Assembly: GCA_028292785.1 (NCBI GenBank)
Contig: JAQGLQ010000561.1
Span: forward strand, 1 to 10,466
Length of the DNA: 10,466 nt
Reading direction: 5' to 3'
From: Noviherbaspirillum sp.
GTDB taxonomy: Bacteria > Pseudomonadota > Gammaproteobacteria > Burkholderiales > Burkholderiaceae
Below are positions 1 through 7,058 of this stretch, piece after piece (positions within the stretch are counted from its first letter, which is position 1; every line of letters starts with the position of its first letter). A model generated the notes under the pieces. That model was not told the origin of the DNA. It did not search any database and was given only the letters and a program-made list of their open reading frames with translations. Both the position numbers and the translations under genes were made by a program.

Positions 1-1118
<1,118 letters not shown>

Positions 1119-1128
1119 GATGATCTTT

Positions 1129-1134
1129 TCCTCT
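1129..1134 (-). promoter_or_regulatory. Ribosome binding site of the SMP-30-like gene
   Basis: On the minus strand AGAGGA stands 10 bases before the ATG at 1116-1118. It supports that codon as the start over the in-frame ATG at 1149-1151, which has no purine-rich stretch ahead of it. Confidence 0.55.
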
Positions 1135-1316
1135 ATTGAGCCATGCTTCATTATGCAACGAAACTACTTTGGCTCAGGTTTCATAGGGCCGGCGACCTGG
1201 CGTCTCAAAAGCCTCATGTCCAGGCGGAAACAAGGCGCCTACCGCAGTCATCGTTGCCGCCGGCGAGCGCATTCCCCGGGACGCGGATAAACTACTCCGA
1301 CCATGAATTGGCCCGG

Positions 1317-1324
1317 AAAGGAGA
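1317..1324 (+). promoter_or_regulatory. Strong Shine-Dalgarno ahead of a 17-codon ORF
   Basis: AAAGGAGA contains AAGGAG with a 5-base spacer to the ATG at 1329. It is the best ribosome binding site in the window, better than those of the large annotated genes, which is why the tiny ORF after it deserves notice. Confidence 0.5.
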
Positions 1325-1328
1325 CCTT

Positions 1329-1382
1329 ATGGCATCAGGAAGCTCGATATTCCCTGCGACGGCAGACGCCCCGAGACCATAG
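1329..1382 (+). CDS. Possible 17-residue small ORF or leader peptide
   Basis: An ATG with an optimally placed AAGGAG reads 17 codons (MASGSSIFPATADAPRP) to a TAG. It lies 81 bases upstream of the ABC transporter start, on the same strand. The peptide is small, Ser/Ala/Pro-rich, without a membrane segment or recognisable motif, and shows no run of one amino acid as in classical attenuator leaders. It could be a translated leader that influences the downstream gene, whose own start has no visible Shine-Dalgarno. It could also be the remnant of a lost gene, or chance. I do not recognise it. The ribosome site is seen directly; any function is inference. Confidence 0.3.
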   Translation: MASGSSIFPATADAPRP

Positions 1383-1463
1383 GCCATCTTTGCCTGAACC
1401 AGCCATCCCGGTTCTCACGGGCCGCATCTCCATCGCAGGTTTATTTCTACAGCTAGCTCCCTC

Positions 1464-3251
1464 ATGATTCCCATCTCCCAGCAACGAACGGACTGGCACG
1501 CGGTCTGGAAACTGATCAGGCCCTTCTGGTATTCCGAAGAAAAATGGAAAGCGCGCGGACTGCTCGCCACGGTCGTCGCGCTGGCATTGGGGATGGTCTA
1601 TCTCGATGTGCAGTTCAACACCTGGAATCGTGATTTTTATAACGCGCTCGAGACCAAGAATTTCGATCAGTTCAAAGCACAGTTGTGGCGGTTTTCGTAT
1701 CTGGCATTTATTTATATCGGCGTTGCGATCTATCGCATCTACTTGATGCAGGCGCTCGAAATCAAATGGCGCGCGTGGATGACCCGGCAATACATGGCGG
1801 AGTGGCTCGACAACCAGGCTTATTACCGCATTGAACAGACCCGCAGCGCCGATAACCCCGACCAGCGCATCGCGGAGGATCTCAATCTCCTCACGGTCGG
1901 CACCTTGACCCTGTCGCTGGGCCTGTTATCCAGCGTGGTAACCCTGGTGTCCTTCATCGGCATTCTATGGTCGGTGAGCGGTCCGATATCCTTCATGCTG
2001 GGCGCGAGTGAAGTCACCATTCCCGGTTACATGGTGTGGTTCGCGATCGGGTACGCGGGTATCGGATCCGCGCTGGTATGGTGGATCGGCAAGCCGCTGG
2101 TGACGCAGAACTTCAATCAGCAGCGGTTCGAGGCGGACTTCCGTTTCGGATTGATCCGGATTCGCGAAAACGCCGAAGCGGTGGCGCTGTATCGGGGCGA
2201 GGAAGAAGAGCAGGTGCAGCTGTCGCACCGCTTCGCGCGCATCTATACCAACTGGTGGCAGATCATGCGCACCACCAAGCGTCTGAACGTGGCCTCGACC
2301 TTCTACGCGCAGTTCGCGATCATCTTCCCTTTCCTCGTCGGCGCGCCGCGCTATTTCGCCGGGACCATCACTCTCGGCGGGCTGATGCAGATCAACTCCG
2401 CGTTCGGCCAGGTCCAGCAGGCCTTGTCATGGTTCATCAACGCGTTCGATGCGTTAGCGAGCTGGAAAGCCAGCGTGAACCGTTTGGCGGGATTCCATGC
2501 CGCCGTCGACGCGGCGCGCAGGCAGCCGTCCGGCATTGCGGTCGAGCGGGCGAAGGCGGACGCGATCCTCCTCGACCAGGTCGCGTTGAAACTGCCGAAC
2601 GGCCAGCAGCTTACGCAACCCTTGTCGGCCGATATCCGCGTCGGTCAGCGGATCGTGGTGACCGGACCTTCCGGTTGCGGCAAGTCGACGCTGTTCCGAG
2701 CCCTCGCCGCTATCTGGCCATATGGATCCGGCCGCATCGATATTCCTGATGATGGAAAGGTGTTGTTCGTGCCGCAGAGGAGCTATCTGCCCATAGGCAG
2801 CCTGCGCGAAGCGATCGCTTATCCCGCCCACGAAAAGGCCTATTCCGACGAGGTGATCCAGCGTCATCTCGATTTGTGTCTGCTGCCGCACCTAAAAGAC
2901 AAGCTCGACCAGTCCGACAACTGGAGTCAGCGCCTCTCGCCGGGAGAACAGCAGCGGCTGGCATTCGTACGCGTGCTGCTCGCCCGGCCCGAGATGCTGT
3001 TCCTCGACGAAGCCACCAGCGCGCTGGATGCCGGTACCGAGGAAGCGATGTATCAACTGGTGCTGCGCGAGCTGCCCGGCGCAGCCATAGTGAGCATCGC
3101 GCACCGCGAGGTCGTCGCGAAGTATCACCACGAGCGTTGGCAATTTGTCCATGGCGAAACCGCAACGGACGGCGGGACGAATGAAGGACAGAAGCAGTTA
3201 GCCGATTCGCCGGCGGTGCGGCCGTATACAATTGCGCAGTCGCCGATCTGA
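1464..3251 (+). CDS. ABC transporter, fused permease-ATPase, SbmA/BacA-YddA-Rv1819c type
   Basis: This 595-residue inner-membrane protein joins a membrane domain (about residues 30-340) to a nucleotide-binding domain (about 360-570). Family members move peptides, bleomycin-like antibiotics or cobalamin; YddA and mycobacterial Rv1819c have this fused layout, whereas SbmA/BacA lack the ATPase. Hydrophobic stretches lie near 33-49, 77-97, 148-170, 188-207 and 278-298. The segment NPDQRIAEDL (131-140) is a hallmark of the family. The ATPase has Walker A GPSGCGKST (401-409), Q-loop Q438, signature LSPGEQQR (491-498), Walker B with DE at 515-516 and H-loop H547, so it should be active as a homodimer. 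A polar tail of about 25 residues follows. ATG 1464 is the first usable codon in frame, yet no Shine-Dalgarno precedes it. The substrate and the direction of transport cannot be told from sequence. Confidence 0.9.
   Translation: MIPISQQRTDWHAVWKLIRPFWYSEEKWKARGLLATVVALALGMVYLDVQFNTWNRDFYNALETKNFDQFKAQLWRFSYLAFIYIGVAIYRIYLMQALEIKWRAWMTRQYMAEWLDNQAYYRIEQTRSADNPDQRIAEDLNLLTVGTLTLSLGLLSSVVTLVSFIGILWSVSGPISFMLGASEVTIPGYMVWFAIGYAGIGSALVWWIGKPLVTQNFNQQRFEADFRFGLIRIRENAEAVALYRGEEEEQVQLSHRFARIYTNWWQIMRTTKRLNVASTFYAQFAIIFPFLVGAPRYFAGTITLGGLMQINSAFGQVQQALSWFINAFDALASWKASVNRLAGFHAAVDAARRQPSGIAVERAKADAILLDQVALKLPNGQQLTQPLSADIRVGQRIVVTGPSGCGKSTLFRALAAIWPYGSGRIDIPDDGKVLFVPQRSYLPIGSLREAIAYPAHEKAYSDEVIQRHLDLCLLPHLKDKLDQSDNWSQRLSPGEQQRLAFVRVLLARPEMLFLDEATSALDAGTEEAMYQLVLRELPGAAIVSIAHREVVAKYHHERWQFVHGETATDGGTNEGQKQLADSPAVRPYTIAQSPI
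3225..3232 (+). promoter_or_regulatory. Possible -10 element for the DUF3047 lipoprotein gene
   Basis: TATACAAT sits inside the last codons of the ABC transporter gene, about 70 bases before the lipoprotein ATG. It resembles -10 boxes of GC-rich betaproteobacteria (TACAAT at 3227-3232), but no convincing -35 lies 16-18 bases upstream. It would allow the lipoprotein gene to be transcribed on its own. Confidence 0.3.
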
Positions 3252-3301
3252 CAGATGATCGAGAAAGCGGCGCCACCAGAACGGGACACCTATTTATAAA
3301 C

Positions 3302-4066
3302 ATGAATCGACTGCTTGTTTTGTTGGCATCGCTCGCCGTATTCCTGACGCTATCGGGATGCGCGCATCAGGACCGGGGGCCGACGCATGACCACGCGCAT
3401 CCCGAAACAAGGCTTCCTTTGTTTTCCGACAATCCTCCAGGCGACCTGCCTGCGGGATGGAACCCTCTCATCATCATGCGCACCAAGAAGCTCACCGAAT
3501 ACCGGCTGGTGAGCGATAGAGGCAGAACAGTGCTGCATGCGCGGGCGGTGGCCGCTTCGTCCGGATTGATCAACCACGTCAGTATCGATCCGCTGAAGCA
3601 GCCGTGGCTGAAGTGGCAATGGAAAATCGAGAAGCTGATCAAGAGTGCCGACAACACCGAACGGACAAAGGAAGATTCGCCCGTGCGTATCGTGCTCGGT
3701 TTCGACGGCGACAAGGAATCGCTGTCGTTCTCCGATCAGATGATGTTTGAAACGGCGAAACTGGTCACCGGCCATGACGTTCCGTTCGCGACCCTGATGT
3801 ACATATGGGAGAACAAGGCGCCGGTCGGGACCGTCATCTCCAACAGCCGCACCGGCCGAATCAAGAAACTGGTGGCGGCCAGCGGACCCGACGGGATTGC
3901 GCAGTGGCGTGACTTCACCCGCAACGTGGTCGAAGACTACCAGAAGGCGTTCGGTGAAAAACCGGGCCGGCTGATCGGCATCGGTGTAATGACGGATACC
4001 GACAACACCGGGGAGACCGTCGAAGCCTGGTACGGCGATATACGCATGCTGCCGGAACAGCATTAG
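3302..4066 (+). CDS. DUF3047-type outer-membrane lipoprotein of unknown function
   Basis: This is a 254-residue protein with a lipoprotein signal peptide: a hydrophobic stretch at residues 4-18 ends in the lipobox LSGC with C20 as the lipidated residue. Alanine at +2 predicts sorting to the outer membrane, facing the periplasm. A histidine-rich stretch (HDHAHP, about 29-34) follows. The body resembles the DUF3047 family (Pfam PF11249): phrases such as LKWQWKIEKL, RIVLGFDGD, LMYIWENKAPVGT and GIGVMTDTDNTGE recur in it. The family has no known activity; it may form a beta-sandwich, but that is a guess. The gene begins 50 bases after the ABC transporter stop, so it may be co-transcribed or use the weak promoter within that gene's end. 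Its Shine-Dalgarno is poor. It ends 12 bases from the convergent amidohydrolase gene. Lipoprotein nature is firm; family assignment is from memory of its motifs. Confidence 0.82.
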   Translation: MNRLLVLLASLAVFLTLSGCAHQDRGPTHDHAHPETRLPLFSDNPPGDLPAGWNPLIIMRTKKLTEYRLVSDRGRTVLHARAVAASSGLINHVSIDPLKQPWLKWQWKIEKLIKSADNTERTKEDSPVRIVLGFDGDKESLSFSDQMMFETAKLVTGHDVPFATLMYIWENKAPVGTVISNSRTGRIKKLVAASGPDGIAQWRDFTRNVVEDYQKAFGEKPGRLIGIGVMTDTDNTGETVEAWYGDIRMLPEQH

Positions 4067-4078
4067 CCGCGAACCCGC

Positions 4079-5272
4079 TCAGGCTTTCCTCAGCCAGGCC
4101 TCCGCCAGTCTCACCCAGTAAGTCGCGCCTATCGGCAGCAGATCATCGTTGAAGTCATAACTCGGGTTGTGCAGATTGCAGGGCCCGAGCCCATGTCCTT
4201 CGGCGCGATGTCGTCCTTCTCCATTACCGATGAATACATAGCAGCCGGGTTTTTCCTGCAGCATGAATGCGAAATCTTCGGCGCCCATGGTTGGCTCGAC
4301 CTTGTCATCGACGTTCTCGGCATCGACCACCGATCGCAGGACTTCAGCCGCGAACGCCGCCTCCCCGGCATGATTGATCAGCGGCGGGTAATTGCGATGA
4401 AACCGGAAATCGATCTCGGCGTCGAATGCCTCGCCGGTGTGCCGCGCGATCGCACGCATGCGCTGCTCGATCAGATCCAGCACCGGCGTCGTGAAGGTAC
4501 GCACCGTGCCGACCAGTGTCGCCTCATCCGGAATCACATTCGTGGCGCTGCCGGCGTTAATCCGGGTGATCGAAAGAACGGCGGCGTCGAGCGGACTCTT
4601 GTTGCGGGTGATGATGGTCTGCCAACTTTGCGCGATCTGAATCGCCACCATGATCGGATCGATCCCTTTATGCGGCTGTGCCGCGTGCGCGCCCTTGCCC
4701 CTGACGATGACTTCGAATTCATTCGATGAGGCCATCATGGGACCAGGGGTCACGCCGAATGCGCCGGTCGCCATGCCGGGCCAGTTGTGCATGCCGAACA
4801 CGGCATCCATCGGGCATCGGGTGAACAGACCGTCATCCATCATCCGCCTGGCGCCGCCGCCGCCTTCTTCCGCGGGCTGGAAAATCAGATAAACGGTGCC
4901 GTCGAAATTGCGATGCCGCGACAAATAATGCGCCGCTCCCAGCAGCATGGCGGTATGGCCGTCATGCCCGCAGGCGTGCATCTTTCCCGCATGGGTAGAA
5001 GCGTGGGCAAACGTATTGGTCTCCTGTACCGGCAACGCATCCATGTCGGCGCGCAGGCCGATGGCGCGTTCGCCGTCGCCGTGTTTGATGATGCCGACCA
5101 CTCCGGTGACGCCCATGCCGCGTAGGACGGGGATGCCCCAGTCGGCGAGTTTTTGCGCAATGACGTCAGCGGTGCGCCTCTCCTCGAAGCAGAGCTCGGG
5201 ATGGGCATGGATGTCGCGGCGAATCTCCTGAAGCTCTGAATGGAACTGAATGATGGGGTCGATTAATTTCAT
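4079..5272 (-). CDS. M20D-family amidohydrolase (hippurate hydrolase / N-acyl amino acid deacylase type)
   Basis: A 397-residue cytoplasmic di-metal peptidase-like enzyme that cleaves the amide bond of N-acyl amino acids such as hippurate, N-acetyl or indole-acyl conjugates. The M20D metal site is complete: C101 and H103 in HACGHDGHTAM, E136 in FQPAEEG with E135 as the general base, H162 in MHNW, and H368 in NLHNPSYDFND. The dimerisation domain is marked by GKGAHAAQPHKGIDP (192-206), and MGAEDFAFMLQ (329-339) is typical. The length fits the family (about 390-400). An ATG 28 codons upstream is open, but GGTGA 4 bases before 5272 and the start of homology favour 5272. The gene stands alone, convergent with the lipoprotein gene, and a 471-base spacer precedes it. 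The true acyl substrate is unknown; annotation as hippurate hydrolase would be a convention rather than a proof. Confidence 0.9.
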   Translation of the reverse strand: MKLIDPIIQFHSELQEIRRDIHAHPELCFEERRTADVIAQKLADWGIPVLRGMGVTGVVGIIKHGDGERAIGLRADMDALPVQETNTFAHASTHAGKMHACGHDGHTAMLLGAAHYLSRHRNFDGTVYLIFQPAEEGGGGARRMMDDGLFTRCPMDAVFGMHNWPGMATGAFGVTPGPMMASSNEFEVIVRGKGAHAAQPHKGIDPIMVAIQIAQSWQTIITRNKSPLDAAVLSITRINAGSATNVIPDEATLVGTVRTFTTPVLDLIEQRMRAIARHTGEAFDAEIDFRFHRNYPPLINHAGEAAFAAEVLRSVVDAENVDDKVEPTMGAEDFAFMLQEKPGCYVFIGNGEGRHRAEGHGLGPCNLHNPSYDFNDDLLPIGATYWVRLAEAWLRKA

Positions 5273-5276
5273 GATG

Positions 5277-5281
5277 TCACC
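5277..5281 (-). promoter_or_regulatory. Ribosome binding site of the M20D amidohydrolase gene
   Basis: GGTGA on the minus strand, 4 bases ahead of the ATG at 5270-5272, decides that start against the ATG at 5354-5356, which lies in a region without family similarity. Confidence 0.45.
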
Positions 5282-5615
5282 ATTTTTTGCATGCGCGTCG
5301 GATCCGGGAACCGATTGTCTCATCAAGGCGGCGCGCTTGCCGATACCGGTTTGCATCGATCCAGTTTACGCCAATCGATACGCCGGCGGACTGCGTTGGC
5401 ACCGGGATCGTTGACGAGTAATCAAGAATTGGAAAAGCGCTATCGGCTGCCGGTGATTTCGCTCCCGCGCGGAACCTCCCGAACATGGATTTCGTCAACG
5501 TGCCGATCGTTTGCGCACCCAGGAACAAAACACAACTTGACATTCGGACTATTGACGCTGCCGCGCTCGCCATTGAGAATGAGGTTCGGATGTGGAGCTT
5601 GATAGGCACCGATCA

Positions 5616-5641
5616 TTTGTCGCGAAAGCACGCGCGACAAA
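5616..5641. repeat. Perfect 9-bp inverted repeat (TTTGTCGCG / CGCGACAAA)
   Basis: The arms at 5616-5624 and 5633-5641 are exact reverse complements separated by 8 bases. No T-run follows on either strand, so it is not an intrinsic terminator. The dyad lies about 100 bases before the aminopeptidase start and could be a regulator site or an RNA stem in the 5' leader. Confidence 0.6.
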
Positions 5642-5743
5642 GCGGAAGCAGCGGGAACCGGTTGCCGTTTTTTCATCGGCCCGATGGCGGCAGAATGCCC
5701 GATGTTTTATGGCGTGCTTGTTCAACAAGGTGAAAAGCAGGAC

Positions 5744-6835
5744 ATGAAAAAAACATGGCGCGTGGTTGCGTTTTGCGGTGCGGCCGCATTGATCGGCGGT
5801 TGCTCTCAATTGGGATATTTCGTGCAGGCCGCGCACGGACAGTTCTCGCTGCTATCCGAGGCCAAGCCCATCGATGACTGGCTGGCCGATCCGGCGGTCG
5901 CCGACAAGCTGAAGGACAAGCTCAGCAAGGTCAGGGAGATCCGGCGCTTCGCGGCGCGCGAGCTCGGGCTTCCCGACAATGGCACATTCACCACCTATGC
6001 GGATGTGAAGCGTCCCTTCGTGATGTGGAACGTGGTTGCCACTCCCGAGCTGTCGCTCGATCCGATCCAGTGGTGCTTCCCGGTTGCGGGATGCGTCAAC
6101 TATCGCGGTTACTACAGCAAGGACGAAGCCCAGGGTTATGCGCGCGGCCTGCGCAAAGAACATTATGACGTGCAGGTGGGCGGGGTTCCCGCCTATTCGA
6201 CGCTCGGCTATTTCAACGATCCGGTGCTCTCGACTTTCATTCAGTATCCGGAAGGCGAACTGGCCCGGCTGGTATTCCATGAACTCGCGCATCAGGTGGC
6301 CTACGCGCCCGGCGACTCGCGTTTCAATGAATCGTTCGCCGTGGCCGTCGAAGAGGCCGGGGTGGAGCGCTGGATGGCGGCGCATGGTGATGAAAAAATG
6401 CGCAAGGCGTATACCGACTATGAAGCGCGCAAGCACGACTTCCTGGCGCTTCTGCTGAAATGCCGCAACGCGCTGCAAGCCAACTATGAAAGCAATGCCA
6501 GCGATGCGGAGAAACGCAAACAGAAGGAGCTCATTTTTCAGGAACTGCAAGCCGAATACCAGGCGCTGAAAACTTCTTGGGGCGGATATACCGGCTATGA
6601 CCGCTGGTTTGCCGAGCCCTTGTCGAATGCACATTTGTCGGCGATCGCGACGTACCATGATTTCGTCCCGGGGTTCCGCGCGATGCTCGCGAAAGAAAAA
6701 TCCTTCGGCCGTTTCTATGCCGAGGTACGCAAGCTCGCCGCGCTCGACAAATCCGAGCGCCGGGCGAGGCTCACCCAGCTTGCACAGTCCGATCCTGCGA
6801 CGATACGCAGCGCCGATGCGTCGATGTCGCGCTGA
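5744..6835 (+). CDS. Predicted aminopeptidase lipoprotein (COG4324 / PF10023 type)
   Basis: A 363-residue protein starting with MKKTWRVVAF. Its signal peptide ends in the lipobox IGGC, with C20 lipidated and serine at +2, predicting the periplasmic face of the outer membrane. A zinc-metallopeptidase motif HELAH lies at 179-183, followed 12 residues later by NESFA (195-199), whose glutamate is the likely third ligand; E203/E204 are alternatives. Other family-like segments are YFVQAAHGQF (25-34), CVNYRGYYS (117-125) and ARGLRKEHYDVQVGGVPAYSTLGYF (from 133). The family is annotated as a predicted aminopeptidase; activity has to my knowledge not been well shown. An ATG 20 codons upstream is in frame, but the signal peptide and AAGGTG at 5727 favour 5744. 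The gene is monocistronic, ending 24 bases before an intrinsic terminator. The fold and location are well supported; the substrate is unknown. Confidence 0.85.
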   Translation: MKKTWRVVAFCGAAALIGGCSQLGYFVQAAHGQFSLLSEAKPIDDWLADPAVADKLKDKLSKVREIRRFAARELGLPDNGTFTTYADVKRPFVMWNVVATPELSLDPIQWCFPVAGCVNYRGYYSKDEAQGYARGLRKEHYDVQVGGVPAYSTLGYFNDPVLSTFIQYPEGELARLVFHELAHQVAYAPGDSRFNESFAVAVEEAGVERWMAAHGDEKMRKAYTDYEARKHDFLALLLKCRNALQANYESNASDAEKRKQKELIFQELQAEYQALKTSWGGYTGYDRWFAEPLSNAHLSAIATYHDFVPGFRAMLAKEKSFGRFYAEVRKLAALDKSERRARLTQLAQSDPATIRSADASMSR

Positions 6836-6859
6836 GCGAACTTGTCGAGCATGAATAAG

Positions 6860-6883
6860 AAGCAGGCTCCGGCCTGCTTTTTT
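6860..6883 (+). terminator. Rho-independent terminator of the aminopeptidase gene
   Basis: An 8-bp perfect stem, AAGCAGGC with GCCTGCTT, closes a TCCG tetraloop and runs straight into more T residues (six T in all, 6878-6883). It begins 24 bases after the aminopeptidase stop and separates that gene from fadD. Confidence 0.88.
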
Positions 6884-6949
6884 CAATTTCACCGCTGCAA
6901 TCGGTTTGCGTGTGAAGCTGCGCCGGAGCGTGTCCATGCTGCAAATCGC

Positions 6950-6978
6950 TTGCACTTGCCGGCTCTGCCCGATAGCAT
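6950..6978 (+). promoter_or_regulatory. Candidate sigma-70 promoter for fadD
   Basis: TTGCAC (6950-6955) and TAGCAT (6973-6978) are 17 bases apart, about 80 bases before the fadD start and after the preceding terminator. Neither hexamer is strong. A palindrome CCGATagcATCGG (6969-6981) covers the -10 and could be an operator. Spacing and place are seen; promoter function is inferred. Confidence 0.35.
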
Positions 6979-7047
6979 CGGATCTTGCGAAATTGCTCAC
7001 GTCATCAGCCCGATCGCACGAGCCGATCGCCCGCGAACAATCAGGAC

Positions 7048-7053
7048 AAAAGG
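7048..7053 (+). promoter_or_regulatory. Ribosome binding site of fadD
   Basis: AAAAGG with a 5-base spacer to ATG 7059. It settles the start against the in-frame ATGs at 6906 and 6936, which would add a cysteine- and arginine-rich stretch unlike any FadD N-terminus. Confidence 0.6.
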
Positions 7054-7058
7054 CAGAT

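Larger units (their letters stand above)
1119..1463. other. Divergent spacer between the SMP-30-like gene and the ABC transporter
   Basis: This 345-base stretch separates two divergently transcribed genes and must hold promoters for both, but I find no pair of hexamers close to the sigma-70 consensus. The best minus-strand -10 is CATAAT (complement of 1150-1155), without a good -35. The only coding signal is a 17-codon ORF at 1329-1382 preceded by a strong Shine-Dalgarno. I see no tRNA, riboswitch consensus or intrinsic terminator. Confidence 0.6.
5273..5743. other. Divergent spacer between the amidohydrolase and the aminopeptidase genes
   Basis: This 471-base stretch is large for such a compact region. 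Several open frames cross it on both strands (for example 5291-5602 plus and 5440-5676 minus), but none has a good ribosome site or recognisable protein content, so I treat it as non-coding. It holds a TTGACA at 5537-5542 with no matching -10, a perfect 9-bp inverted repeat at 5616-5641 and a small palindrome CATCGGcCCGATG at 5674-5686. Promoters for both flanking genes should be here. Confidence 0.6.

Noticed and set aside
1196..1231. CCTGG...CCAGG short inverted arms in the left spacer
   Set aside because: Only 5-base arms with a long gap; expected by chance in GC-rich DNA.
4169..4729. A 186-codon plus-strand frame opposite the M20D gene
   Set aside because: Shadow of the amidohydrolase coding strand; no ribosome site or domain.
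5537..5542. A perfect TTGACA -35 hexamer
   Set aside because: No -10-like hexamer lies 15-19 bases downstream, so I do not call it a promoter.
5291..5733. Several open frames of 78-110 codons on both strands in the long spacer
   Set aside because: They overlap each other on opposite strands, lack ribosome sites, and their translations show no familiar motif. A small gene here cannot be fully excluded.
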